NCBI RefSeq assembly: GCF_910594985.1
Contig: NZ_CAJVCE010000009.1
Location: forward strand, 186,001-250,000
Origin: Paenibacillus allorhizosphaerae
GTDB taxonomy: Bacteria; Bacillota; Bacilli; Paenibacillales; NBRC-103111
Reading direction: 5' to 3'
Length of the DNA stretch: 64,000 nucleotides
The notes under the pieces were generated by a model. That model had not been told where the DNA came from, searched no databases, and saw only the letters and a list, made by a program, of their open reading frames with translations. Within the stretch, counting starts at the first letter, position 1; each line of letters begins with the position of its first letter. The position numbers were made by a program, and so were the translations under genes. This document shows positions 49,549-58,269 of the stretch, piece after piece.

Positions 49549-52044
49549 TTACAGCGTCAGCGTAAAGAACGCCGTCGGCATGCCTTCGCCTGCCGCGCTG
49601 ACCACCGACACCGGCAAGTAGCCGGATACGCTTGTGCCTCCACTCAGCGAAGCCGCGGGGCCGCCTGCGGAGACGAAGTCCGTCACGGAAATGCCGGCCG
49701 GAAGCCCGCCGTACGGATCGATGTAGATACCGGCGCGACCGGAAGCGAGCTGCACGAGACGGGATCCGCGAATCGTGCCGAGGTTATCGATCAGGCGGCC
49801 GTCGCCCGCAAGTCCGAAGCGGACAAAACCTGCCGCATCCGGGCAAAACACACCGTGCTCGTCGTAAGCGCGAGCTTCCACGTAGACTCGGCCGTCTTCC
49901 TGCTTCTCCGCCGAAAGCTTGAGGCTTGCCGGCGCTCCCCACGTTTCCGTCTGGTATTCAAATGTCAATTCATCCTCAACCGTAACGCCGTCTTTCTGAG
50001 CAACCACCTTCACATGGTTCACTCCCGGCTGGAATACAGCATCCCAACGCAGCCCGGCTGCCGGGAAGTTTTGCGAGTCGCGCTGCTTCACGCCGAGGCT
50101 GACGCCGTTCAGGAACAGCTCCGCCTCGGGGCAGTTCGAATATACTTTTATCGATTTGCGCTCGTCTGCCGCTCCCCAGCGAACCGGCATCGTATGGCCG
50201 TAAATGCGCGCCATTGGCGCTTTGCCCCAGTACGATTGGAACACGTAGTACGCTTCTTTTTTACTGAAATCCCGCTCGATGATACCCTTCATGTTCAAGT
50301 ACGGAATCGGCGAATCGGGACGCACCGGCGTGGAGAAATCTTTGAACGCCCACTGCGCGGCACCGGTCAGCCAATCCATATTCTCCTGGCTTTTCAAATA
50401 CCAGTCGATCATCTCGCAGAAATACGTCTCCGACCAGTCGCCGTCGCGGGATACGCGCGGCTCGCCGCCCGTCAGCAGGTAGTCGCCGTCGCGCTCGTCC
50501 GTCGCGCCTTCGCCTCGCGGGATGAATTCAAAGCCGGTGAACGTCTTCTCGACATGGCGGGTCGCCAAGTTGTCCGCGCCCCATTCCATATGGAAGAACG
50601 ATCCGACGTTCTCGAACGCGCTGCGGGAGCTGGATTCGTAGTCGGTATAAATGCCGCGGTACCAACCCGCCCAGATCGACGGGGAGTACACATCGATAAT
50701 GTCTTTGCAAAATTCGCAGCGGCGAATGGCAGTCAGCCGGCTTGGGTCGAGACGATGCGACAGGTCGTGCAGCTCTTTCATGAACGCGCGAATTTCCTGC
50801 TGGTCAAAATAGTCGAAGTCGCACTCCCAGTCGTTCTCGTTGCCGAGTCCCCACAGGATGACGGACGGATGGTTGTAATGCTGCTCGATCATCGCCGTCA
50901 GCATATCGCGGCACTGCTGGCGGTACATCTCGCCGCCAAGGCCGCCGCGGCACCAAGGAATTTCCTCCCACACGAGAATGCCGAGCTCGTCGCACAGCTC
51001 CAGCACGATGCGGGACTGCTGGTAGTGGCCCAGACGAATGAAGTTGGCCCCCATGTCCTTGATCAGCTGCATTTCATAGCGGATCATGTCCTCAGTCATC
51101 GCCGGACCGACGCCGGCGTGATCTTCGTGACGGTGCGTGCCGCGAAGCAGCAGCCGCTCGCCGTTCAGCTTGAACGGACCGTGCTGCACGAACTCGAAGT
51201 AGCGTACGCCGAACCGCTCGGACAAGGATGTTTCGCCATGCACGCTGCTAAGCGTAACCTCGCATGTATACAAGTACGGCGCGTCAGTCGTCCACAACTG
51301 CGGATTCGCCAGCTCATACACCGCCAGCTCCTTCTCACCTTCCCATGGCGCGGAGTTAACGGCCGATTCCGCAATCACGGCGCCACTCGCATCCTTGATC
51401 CGGATCGTCAGCGTCAAGCTGTCGCTCGCGGCTGCCGGATTGTACAACTTCGCTTTCACCGTTACACCGCACGCCGGCGTTCCTGCCTCCAGCTTGGCCG
51501 TATCGGTCACCACATGCACCTGCGCAAGCGATACCGCCGGCACGTAAACCAGGTTCAAGTAACGGTAGATGCCCCCGTTCAAGTTAAAATCGCTCGCATC
51601 GGACGGAATCGTCTCCAGCTCGCGGCTGTTGTCGCAGGCGACCGCTACCGGTATCAGGCCTTTATACCGCTCGATTTTAGCCGCTTCCGCCGCCGCTTCG
51701 GTTATATCGACGGTGAACTCGTCATAGCCCCCGAGGTGGGAACCGACCTTGTTCGTGTAAACGTATACATCGGTCCGCTGTCCCGCGCCTTCAAAATGCA
51801 GCAGCGTCCGCCCGTTCGGGTACGGATTGTCGACCGCCAATCTCGTACGGTACCAGCCTTGTCCCTGATAATATTTGCTGTCCGGGTCCATCACGTCGAG
51901 CCCGTTGTAGCAGTGCGGCAGCTCCACCGCGTGCCACGGCACATTGTAATGGTTTTTCAGCTTGTCCGCGCGCCATACTTCCCATGGACCGCCGAGACTG
52001 CCCGTATAGTGTTCCCATTGATCGTTTAACCGCCGCTTCAACAT
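49549..52044 (-). CDS. Glycoside hydrolase family 2 (beta-galactosidase/beta-glucuronidase type)
   Basis: 831 residues without a signal peptide. N-terminal sugar-binding jelly roll ('GWYRTRLAVDNPYPNGRTLL', 'GGYDEFTVDITEAA'), Ig-like domain, then the TIM barrel with acid/base Glu in 'VILWGLGNENDWECD' and nucleophile Glu in 'GSFFHMEWGADN', and C-terminal Ig-like domains ('RVYVEARAYDEHGVFCPDA'). The ATG at 52044 with AAAGGAG upstream is chosen over one at 52074. Substrate is not fixed by sequence; with GH88 next to it, degradation of a uronic-acid-containing glycan is likely. It is divergent from an AraC regulator. Confidence 0.92.
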   Translation of the reverse strand: MLKRRLNDQWEHYTGSLGGPWEVWRADKLKNHYNVPWHAVELPHCYNGLDVMDPDSKYYQGQGWYRTRLAVDNPYPNGRTLLHFEGAGQRTDVYVYTNKVGSHLGGYDEFTVDITEAAAEAAKIERYKGLIPVAVACDNSRELETIPSDASDFNLNGGIYRYLNLVYVPAVSLAQVHVVTDTAKLEAGTPACGVTVKAKLYNPAAASDSLTLTIRIKDASGAVIAESAVNSAPWEGEKELAVYELANPQLWTTDAPYLYTCEVTLSSVHGETSLSERFGVRYFEFVQHGPFKLNGERLLLRGTHRHEDHAGVGPAMTEDMIRYEMQLIKDMGANFIRLGHYQQSRIVLELCDELGILVWEEIPWCRGGLGGEMYRQQCRDMLTAMIEQHYNHPSVILWGLGNENDWECDFDYFDQQEIRAFMKELHDLSHRLDPSRLTAIRRCEFCKDIIDVYSPSIWAGWYRGIYTDYESSSRSAFENVGSFFHMEWGADNLATRHVEKTFTGFEFIPRGEGATDERDGDYLLTGGEPRVSRDGDWSETYFCEMIDWYLKSQENMDWLTGAAQWAFKDFSTPVRPDSPIPYLNMKGIIERDFSKKEAYYVFQSYWGKAPMARIYGHTMPVRWGAADERKSIKVYSNCPEAELFLNGVSLGVKQRDSQNFPAAGLRWDAVFQPGVNHVKVVAQKDGVTVEDELTFEYQTETWGAPASLKLSAEKQEDGRVYVEARAYDEHGVFCPDAAGFVRFGLAGDGRLIDNLGTIRGSRLVQLASGRAGIYIDPYGGLPAGISVTDFVSAGGPAASLSGGTSVSGYLPVSVVSAAGEGMPTAFFTLTL

Positions 52045-52252
52045 CGGGATATTCGCTCCTTTTATGCTTAACATGTCAGAAGATGATTGTTCGTTCAGTT
52101 ATTGCAAAATACGGCCGGCGGCGCTTGAAACAAGCTTCCTTGAGCGCCTCCGCAATACTAATAAGCATAACAAAAAAAACGCCCGCATAGTTTGGCGCTC
52201 TTATGATAAAATGTTGTTATATTACGGTCAGCCAGAAAGGAATGAATCCCTC

Positions 52253-53131
52253 GTGAAGCTGATGAACTATTTGAATTTGAACCAGCATCCGGTGCAGCTT
52301 TCGTTTTACAAAGACCGTACGAATGAATTTGTCGAGATTTACCATGCGCATCAGGGGATGGAACTGCTCTATGTGCATGATGGCTATGGAACCGCCATTG
52401 TAGAACAACAAATTTTCGAGATGTCTCCGGGCACTTTAATCTACTTCAAGCCGTTTCAGCTGCACCGCATCCGCATTAATGCCGAGGCCGGGAAGCCGTA
52501 TATCCGCTCGCTGTTCGTCTTCGAGCCGACCGTCCTGGATGAAGCGTTCGCGCCGTTCCCTGCGCTGCGGGCTTTTTTGGGTACGCTCTGGAAAGATCCG
52601 CTCGCCCCGCAGCTTTTCCGCAGCCCCGAGCCGGAGAAGACGGAAGCGCTGCTTCGCACGTACTTGCCGCTGCTTGCGCAGCCGTCGGCCGAGCTGCTGC
52701 TGGAAGAGCAGCTGCTGTTTCTCACAGCATTCGTGCACCACTGGAAGACGGTAGCCGACTTGTCGATGCAGAGCAGCCCCGCTCCGCTCAAAGCTTCCTC
52801 CACCGCGGAGAAAGTGATGGCCTGGGTCGAGGCTCATTACATGGAACCGTTCTCGCTCGATCTGCTCGCGCAGGAGGTGCATTTGTCGCCGAACCATGTG
52901 TCCGCCGTGTTCCGCCAATCGGTCGGCAGCAGCATCACCGAATATTTAGCGGCCCGGCGCATCCGGCAAGCGTGTTGGCTGCTCAAATCGGGCGATATGT
53001 CCGTGCAGGACATCGGACAAGCGGTCGGGCTCGGCAACTTCTCCTACTTTTGCCAGCTGTTCAAAAAGCATGTCGGCATGACGCCGAACCGCTTCAAACG
53101 GCAGCCGAATGCGGCACCCGGTCGGACATGA
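52253..53131 (+). CDS. AraC family transcriptional regulator
   Basis: 292 residues from a GTG at 52253, which has AAAGGA eleven bases upstream; ATGs at 52211 and 52262 are alternatives, and the frame is open back to 52064. The cupin half has 'EFVEIYHAHQGMELLYVHDG' and 'FEMSPGTLIYFKPFQLHRIR'; the C-terminal HTH half has 'SLDLLAQEVHLSPNHVSAVF' and 'SVQDIGQAVGLGNFSYFCQL'. It is divergent from the GH2 gene with about 200 bp between, so it most likely controls GH2 and GH88 in response to a sugar. Confidence 0.9.
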   Translation: MKLMNYLNLNQHPVQLSFYKDRTNEFVEIYHAHQGMELLYVHDGYGTAIVEQQIFEMSPGTLIYFKPFQLHRIRINAEAGKPYIRSLFVFEPTVLDEAFAPFPALRAFLGTLWKDPLAPQLFRSPEPEKTEALLRTYLPLLAQPSAELLLEEQLLFLTAFVHHWKTVADLSMQSSPAPLKASSTAEKVMAWVEAHYMEPFSLDLLAQEVHLSPNHVSAVFRQSVGSSITEYLAARRIRQACWLLKSGDMSVQDIGQAVGLGNFSYFCQLFKKHVGMTPNRFKRQPNAAPGRT

Positions 53132-53254
53132 GGGGAAAAGACGCGTCTCTGGAGTAAGTTCCGTTTGCACCCGTCCTGAATGGATGGATGTGCCTCACCT
53201 GTCGTTCCGCATACACAAGCCGCCTCTTGTCCCATACCGTCATCGCACGGCGCG

Positions 53255-54115
53255 TCAATCTTCCGCTTCCTGCCCATTGCGTCTTTCCGTATATTTACGG
53301 TACTCAGTCGGGGACAAGCCGCTCTGCTTTTTGAACAATCGGGAGAAATAGTACAGCTCCAGTCCGATCTTTTCCGCCACGTCCGTTACCGACAACCCGG
53401 TCGACATCAGCAGCTCCTTCGCTTTGTCCATCCGTTTGCGGTTAATGTAAGCGATCGGCGAGAGGCCGAGCATCGTTTTGAAATATTGCATAAAATAGTT
53501 CGGGTGAAAATGCACCAGCCTGGCCAGTTCCTCCACGGTCATCTGCTCCTGTAAATGCTCCTCGATGTATTCGAGCACCGTGTTGATTTTGCCGGTCTCC
53601 GCCGTAGGCGCCAGCCTAAGCCCTTGGTCCGGACCGAGAGAGGCTTCCACATAATCCGAGACGAGCTCCAGCAGCAGCGATTTGATGCGCAGCGGTACGG
53701 TAAGCGACGACGGGTTTTGGTACAGCGCAATGAGCGTTTGAAACTTCTTCTCCAGCGCCGGCTCATCTTGCACGTCGATGCAATAAGGCAGATCGAGCAT
53801 CTGAAACAGGTTGACTTCCCCCACCGTCGCCGTAAAATGGCACCAATATTTTCCGAACCCGTTGTCGTTAAGCCGCCCGAACGCCAGCCGCACGCCGGCG
53901 GGAAGCAGCAGCAGCTGTCCCGGCTTCGGATGGTACAGCTTGTTGCGTACCCGGATCCACCCTTCGCCTTCGCGGATATAATAGAGCCGGTTCACGTCGG
54001 TAATGTTGATATCGAACTTCCAGCTTGCGTTGACTTTCGTATAGTGCGCCGTTTCCAGCGTAATCTGCGTGTTTTCCAAATAGCTGCGCATAATCTGCAA
54101 TTGCTGCCCGTCCAT
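53255..54115 (-). CDS. AraC family transcriptional regulator
   Basis: 286 residues. N-terminal cupin-like half ('DVNRLYYIREGEGWIRVRNK', 'HPKPGQLLLLPAGVRLAFGR') and C-terminal double HTH ('TVEELARLVHFHPNYFMQYF', 'SVTDVAEKIGLELYYFSRLF'). It is convergent with the AraC gene at 52253 and divergent from the PhyH pair, with the tandem hairpin array in between. It probably regulates the dioxygenase operon. Confidence 0.92.
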   Translation of the reverse strand: MDGQQLQIMRSYLENTQITLETAHYTKVNASWKFDINITDVNRLYYIREGEGWIRVRNKLYHPKPGQLLLLPAGVRLAFGRLNDNGFGKYWCHFTATVGEVNLFQMLDLPYCIDVQDEPALEKKFQTLIALYQNPSSLTVPLRIKSLLLELVSDYVEASLGPDQGLRLAPTAETGKINTVLEYIEEHLQEQMTVEELARLVHFHPNYFMQYFKTMLGLSPIAYINRKRMDKAKELLMSTGLSVTDVAEKIGLELYYFSRLFKKQSGLSPTEYRKYTERRNGQEAED

Positions 54116-54257
54116 GCTTCAAGTCCCCCTTTGCCCCATCCGCGTTACTCCTATTAGACCAAAAACAACTTAGGATTATGCAAACTTTTGCTACTATCAT
54201 ACATCCTCAAAGGCATCCTTGCATACTACAATAGGTTCGAGTGAACAAAATGTTTCC

Positions 54258-54453
54258 ATATCACATGGACAACAGGTTCCGCAGCTTGCGGGGATCACAG
54301 CGGCAATTGACATGGACAACGGATTGTTGGAGCCATGCCGGAATAACAGTTGCAATATTTCATTGACAACTGATTCCGCTTCGCCGGAATAACAGTTGCA
54401 ATATCACATTGACAACTGATTCCGCAGCTTCGCCGGAATAACAGTTGCAATAT
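54258..54453 (+). repeat. Tandem array of four hairpin units
   Basis: Four imperfect units of 46-50 bp begin at about 54264, 54311, 54361 and 54407. Units 3 and 4 each contain CAACTGATTCCG ... CGGAATAACAGTTG, an inverted repeat able to form a ~12-pair hairpin; units 1 and 2 are more diverged. The array ends right before the GGGAGG ribosome site of the gene at 54471. It fills most of the 355 bp divergent region between the AraC gene and the PhyH operon. Confidence 0.85.
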
Positions 54454-54470
54454 GGGAGGATGAACGACGG

Positions 54471-54758
54471 ATGAGCGCTTTACGCCAGCAAATTTTGATC
54501 CTGCACCTGGCGCAGCCGGATCTTGAATCGAGGACGGTTGCGTGGGCGTTGTATGACAGCAGCAAGCCGAAGGGGGAGCTGCAAATGCAGACGGGAGATT
54601 CCAATGTCCCGCCTTATGAATCGGTGCTCGACGCCATGCGCGACGGCTGGTTCGTCATGCAGCTGCCGACGATGCCGGTCTTTTTGAGCGGACACGAATT
54701 TGAACAGGGGCACTTGCCCTATGAATATGTGCTGGAAAGAAAGGTGACGGTCGAATGA
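54471..54758 (+). CDS. Hypothetical protein (95 aa), partner of the PhyH gene
   Basis: 95 residues, no signal peptide. It begins 'MSALRQQILILHLAQPDLES' and ends 'HLPYEYVLERKVTVE'; no family is recognised. GGGAGG lies eleven bases before the ATG. Its stop overlaps the start of the PhyH dioxygenase (ATGA), so the two proteins are made together and may work together. Confidence 0.7.
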   Translation: MSALRQQILILHLAQPDLESRTVAWALYDSSKPKGELQMQTGDSNVPPYESVLDAMRDGWFVMQLPTMPVFLSGHEFEQGHLPYEYVLERKVTVE

Positions 54759-55552
54759 GCGGCGGTTCCGTAAAAATGCAGCATCTTCTCACGGCAAAGC
54801 AGATGGCCGATTTTGCCGTAAACGGATTTTTGGTGTTAAACGAGGTCGTACCTCAGGAGTACAACGAGCGAGCGGCCAAAGAAATGCGCGAATTCACCGG
54901 CGGCGGCGGAAGCTACTGGCATGAATCCGGCGTCATTCAAGAGATTTTTGGCTTGCCCGAGGTGAAAGGCGCGATGCAAAGCTTCGTCGGCACGAGTCCG
55001 GTATATGACCACTCGTTCCTGCACGTCGTCTGGGCGCAGCACCACAAGGGGCAGTTTTATCATGCCGACTCCGTGATCGATACCCGGCCGTTCGGCTACG
55101 ACATTCAGGCGTTCTACTTCTCCCACGACGCGCCGGACGAAATGGGGCCGACACTCGTATTGCCCGGCTCGCATTTGCGTAAAGTGAGCAACGGCAGCAT
55201 CGCCCGCTACAAAAATATCGTCGGCCAGCGCAGACTCGTCTCGAAAGCCGGTACGATCGCATTTCTGCATCATGCCATTTGGCACTGCGCGCAGCCGAAC
55301 TTTACGGATACGACCCGCTACGTCTTCAAGCTTCGCATGCGGCCGGGACAAGAGCAGCGCGCGCTGTTCAATACCGAAGGCTATAACAACCCGGAAATCG
55401 AAAGCTATATCCGCAAAGCGGGCCATCATGCATGGGCCGGAGATGAAGCCCGCGTGAACCAGATTCAAATCGCCAAGTTCTGGCGTTATTTGACCGGCGA
55501 CAAACGCGTAGACGTATCGTTCGAAGGCGCTTTGACGCGTATGGGGCTGTAA
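54755..55552 (+). CDS. Phytanoyl-CoA dioxygenase (PhyH) family protein
   Basis: 265 residues of the Fe(II)/2-oxoglutarate oxygenase fold. The iron ligands are visible: H-x-D in 'GQFYHADSVIDTRPFGYDIQ', and the distal His in 'FLHHAIWHCAQPNFTD', with the 2-oxoglutarate-binding Arg in 'TRYVFKLRM'. 'PTLVLPGSHLRK' is the usual strand after the first ligands. PhyH proteins hydroxylate diverse small molecules; many bacterial ones act in sugar, natural-product or ectoine metabolism. The substrate is unknown. Translationally coupled to the 54471 gene. Confidence 0.9.
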   Translation: MSGGSVKMQHLLTAKQMADFAVNGFLVLNEVVPQEYNERAAKEMREFTGGGGSYWHESGVIQEIFGLPEVKGAMQSFVGTSPVYDHSFLHVVWAQHHKGQFYHADSVIDTRPFGYDIQAFYFSHDAPDEMGPTLVLPGSHLRKVSNGSIARYKNIVGQRRLVSKAGTIAFLHHAIWHCAQPNFTDTTRYVFKLRMRPGQEQRALFNTEGYNNPEIESYIRKAGHHAWAGDEARVNQIQIAKFWRYLTGDKRVDVSFEGALTRMGL

Positions 55553-55576
55553 GTCGTCAGCACCTCATTCGTGGAT

Positions 55577-55605
55577 TTGACACCCCATGCGGCGTCTTGT
55601 ATATT
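55577..55605 (+). promoter_or_regulatory. Strong sigma-A promoter
   Basis: TTGACA (55577-55582), exactly 17 bp, TATATT (55600-55605). A transcript from about 55612 would run through a terminator-like hairpin before reaching the gene at 55730. Confidence 0.8.
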
Positions 55606-55623
55606 AAGGAATATAATTCCATT

Positions 55624-55702
55624 TGGACGCTTACGACGGAAGCACCCGTAAGAGAAGGCCTCACGCCTTTCTTACGGGTGCTTTTTTGTTGGAAGCCGTC
55701 CA
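55624..55702 (+). promoter_or_regulatory. Structured leader enclosing an intrinsic terminator
   Basis: A 20-pair hairpin (AAGCACCCGTAAGAgAAGGC / GCCTTTcTTACGGGTGCTT) followed by TTTTTTG forms a classical terminator at 55640-55687. Outside it, TGGACGCTT (55624-55632) can pair with AAGCCGTCCA (55693-55702) with one bulged base, closing a larger structure. It lies between a strong promoter and the gene at 55730, so it could attenuate that gene or end a short RNA. It may also simply terminate the PhyH operon. No known riboswitch is recognised. Confidence 0.6.
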
Positions 55703-55729
55703 TGATTATTCGTTCAAGGGAGGAATACA

Positions 55730-56539
55730 ATGAAGAACTACAAATGGATCACGGCTTCGCTCGTCGCTTTTATGCTTGCTTCCCCTATTTCAGGAACAGC
55801 AACCGCCGCACAGGCCACCATCACCGCTTCCGTTAAAACATCGCTCGACAAAATCGCAAAGTCGGATCATGCGCAGGCAGATCAAGTCCGTACGCGGTAC
55901 AACGAATTACTCGCGCTGCAAAGTGAGGAAAAGGATTGGGACGCAAAAATCAAATCGCTCCACGCCGAAAATCAGAAAACGTTAACCGAGGTGAATAAAC
56001 AAATCAAGCAAATCGACAGCGATAAGATAGCGCCATTGGAGGAGGTGCTGGCACAAGCAAAGGAAAGGTACAAACCGTTGATTGCCCATTATACGTCGTT
56101 GAACAAACAGATCTCGGAAGCTGGGAAGCTGAAAAACAAAGAACTCTCCAGCATGCTCCGGTTGCAGGCCAACACTTTAAAAATACCCGTACAGTTCGCG
56201 CGGTTGGACGTTCAAATAAAGGAATCCACTTTGCGGGAAGCCAAGGACGCTGCGGCCAATAAAATGAAAGACATTCGCGGTACCTTAACCGGTATCGACT
56301 CGGCCAACGCACAGATCAAAACTTCAAAAAATACGATAAAAAACGCCGAATCCGAAGCCGCTCAAGCGTTGAACGCACTTAAGCAAGCACTGAAAAACGG
56401 GGACGTGAGCCGAGTCTCGGACACCCTCGCCTCTCTTGTCTCGCTTTCTCGCCAAATCGTGAAAGAGAAGCAAACTGTTTTTAACCTGGAAAGCAAGATC
56501 AGCAATATCGTATCGGCTGCGAAGGCACAATTGCCTTAA
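55730..56539 (+). CDS. Secreted coiled-coil protein
   Basis: 269 residues. A Sec signal peptide ('KWITASLVAFMLASPISGTA') is followed by an almost wholly helical, Lys/Glu/Gln/Ala-rich chain with coiled-coil heptads ('KSLHAENQKTLTEVNKQIKQ', 'KTSKNTIKNAESEAAQALNA'). No catalytic or membrane motif. AGGGAGG lies eight bases before the ATG. It probably sits at the cell surface. The stop codon is followed at once, in another frame, by a SHOCT-like coding stretch, so the original protein may have been longer. Confidence 0.75.
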   Translation: MKNYKWITASLVAFMLASPISGTATAAQATITASVKTSLDKIAKSDHAQADQVRTRYNELLALQSEEKDWDAKIKSLHAENQKTLTEVNKQIKQIDSDKIAPLEEVLAQAKERYKPLIAHYTSLNKQISEAGKLKNKELSSMLRLQANTLKIPVQFARLDVQIKESTLREAKDAAANKMKDIRGTLTGIDSANAQIKTSKNTIKNAESEAAQALNALKQALKNGDVSRVSDTLASLVSLSRQIVKEKQTVFNLESKISNIVSAAKAQLP

Positions 56540-56630
56540 GCACCTTGCAAAGCTTGCCCGGCTCAAAGATTCCGGCATGATCACGCAAGAGAAATTTGAC
56601 GACAAGAAGAACAAATCGTGGGACTTGTAA
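56535..56630 (+). pseudogene. Out-of-frame SHOCT-like tail
   Basis: Overlapping the stop of the 55730 gene, a different frame reads 'LKHLAKLARLKDSGMITQEK' then 'FDDKKNKSWDL' and a stop at 56628. This fits the SHOCT domain (about 30 residues, pattern L-x2-L-x2-L-x3-G-x-I-T-x2-E-F-x3-K), which normally ends longer proteins. It has no start of its own. A small insertion or deletion near 56530 would join it to the coiled-coil protein. Confidence 0.6.
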
Positions 56631-56645
56631 ACACGTGATGTTCAT

Positions 56646-56688
56646 AAAAAATAACCACTAACGACAATTCGTTCGTGGTTATTTTTCC
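56646..56688. terminator. Bidirectional terminator
   Basis: AAAAAATAACCAC and GTGGTTATTTTT form a long stem with inner AACGA/TCGTT pairing. It lies between the convergent ends of the secreted protein gene and the anti-sigma gene. Confidence 0.9.
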
Positions 56689-56715
56689 GAATTTGTTAAA
56701 GACACATCCATATAG

Positions 56716-58269
56716 CTACCGCTTCGACATGTCGTTCCTTCCTTGCGTCAGCGCCTGCTGTCCCTGCACCTGCAGCTCCTGAAGCGCCGCATCCAGCGTC
56801 TTCTTCCCGCTCAGCACTGCTTCGGACTGTTGCAGTGCCAGTTGCTCTACGTCCCGGTAAAAGGAAGCCGGAGGCTCGGTCACCGAACGAGACGTCTCTG
56901 CAGGAAGCAGCATGTAGAAAGCTTCCAGCCCTTTGCCCGTGCCGGTCAGTCCGGACGAAGTAACACTCGGCAGACGCGAAGGATTGAATCCGCTCGGCGA
57001 AGCAGATAGTGCGGTCCGTGCCGACTCCTCGCTGTTGACGAACTTGACAAGCTCCCACGCCGCGCGCAGCTGGCTTGAATCCGCATTTACCGCGTAGACC
57101 GCGCCGAGCGAGAAAGAGGCGGAGCGCCCCGGCTTGCCCGGATCGGTCGGCTCGGTAACGGTCTGCCACGTAAACCAGGGCAGCGTATGCTGCTGCCGTG
57201 CCTCCGTCAATTCGTGCGTAAAGCTGAAGCTTTGCAGCGTCATCGCCGCCTGACCCGAAATAAATGGATTCGAGCGGGCAACCTCAGCCGCAGCAGTGGA
57301 AGACGTCGCTGACGGCGGCTGGTAAATGACGCCATTGCGGTATGCTTCCAGCGCTTGACCCCACAGCTGCTTCCACTGCGGCGTATCGATCGTCGCCCGT
57401 CTCCCATCCGCATCCGTCAGTCGCAGTCCGCGGGCTTTGCCCGCCATCTGTACAAGCTCGAACGGACTCATGCCGGCAGGAACCGTCAGGCCGTATAATT
57501 TCTCTTTCGCTTTCCCGTGCGCAGCGAACGCCCCGGCAAGTTTCAGCAGTTCGTCCCAGCTCATCCCGTTCTTCGGATAACTCACATTGTACCGGTCGAA
57601 CATATTCTTGTTATAGTACAATGCAAGCTGCTCATACTGCGGCGATAATCCGTACAGCGTTCCGCCGCCTGGCGAACGCAATTGCTCTACGACACCCGCA
57701 TGTATATTTTGCAGATCGAAGCCATCTTGCTTGATCGCGTTGTCCAGCGCATACAGCTTCCCGCTTTTGGCCAGACGTTCGTATTGATCCGGCGTAAGGA
57801 TGAGCACGTCCGGCTTCTCCTGGGCAAGCCATTCTTCGAGCTCCACGCGGGCCTTACTGCTCCACAACGCAAGCCCTCCCGGAGCATCCGTTTGAAGGGT
57901 AATGTTCGGGTAACGCGCCATGAACGCAGTTCCATAGCGGGACGCAAACGATATGTCATCGATGTTGCCAACCTTGAGCGTGATCTTTTTGTCCGGGTCC
58001 ATCGCTTCCAGCGATGCCGGCTGCCGCACTTTGGACAGCTTCGATACCGCATCCGTCAGCGCGTCGGTTTGCGTCGCGACGCCTATCGCAGCCGCGACAA
58101 CCAAGGCGGCCGCCGGACTCCACCATAGCCACCGGCTTTGGCGCCGCTGCGGCGGCCCCGCTTCCACCCGGTCTTTTACCTTCTGCATCAATTCCTGTGA
58201 GAAGCCCCCCTGCCGTAAAGGCAGCTTGGCCAAATGCTTCTCCCAATGCTCCGGCTCTACTCGCTTCAT
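56716..58269 (-). CDS. Membrane protein with anti-sigma-like N terminus and extracellular solute-binding domain
   Basis: 517 residues from an ATG at 58269 that overlaps the sigma-factor stop by four bases. Residues 1-46 are cytoplasmic ('HWEKHLAKLPLRQGGFSQEL'), residues 47-65 a single membrane helix ('WLWWSPAAALVVAAAIGVA'), and the rest an extracellular family-1 solute-binding fold ('ITLKVGNIDDISFASRYGTA', 'QLALYYNKNMFDRYNVSYPK', 'RSNPFISGQAAMTLQSFSF', 'AWELVKFVNSEESARTALSA'). Position directly after an ECF sigma gene indicates an anti-sigma factor; no zinc-binding H-x3-C-x2-C is present. The architecture suggests that sugar or peptide binding outside releases the sigma factor. No permease genes are adjacent. 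Confidence 0.85.
   Translation of the reverse strand: MKRVEPEHWEKHLAKLPLRQGGFSQELMQKVKDRVEAGPPQRRQSRWLWWSPAAALVVAAAIGVATQTDALTDAVSKLSKVRQPASLEAMDPDKKITLKVGNIDDISFASRYGTAFMARYPNITLQTDAPGGLALWSSKARVELEEWLAQEKPDVLILTPDQYERLAKSGKLYALDNAIKQDGFDLQNIHAGVVEQLRSPGGGTLYGLSPQYEQLALYYNKNMFDRYNVSYPKNGMSWDELLKLAGAFAAHGKAKEKLYGLTVPAGMSPFELVQMAGKARGLRLTDADGRRATIDTPQWKQLWGQALEAYRNGVIYQPPSATSSTAAAEVARSNPFISGQAAMTLQSFSFTHELTEARQQHTLPWFTWQTVTEPTDPGKPGRSASFSLGAVYAVNADSSQLRAAWELVKFVNSEESARTALSASPSGFNPSRLPSVTSSGLTGTGKGLEAFYMLLPAETSRSVTEPPASFYRDVEQLALQQSEAVLSGKKTLDAALQELQVQGQQALTQGRNDMSKR

Noticed and set aside
49399..52029. 876-codon plus-strand frame opposite the GH2 gene
   Set aside because: Exactly antisense to a well-supported glycoside hydrolase and rich in Arg, Val and His; a GC-rich antisense artefact.
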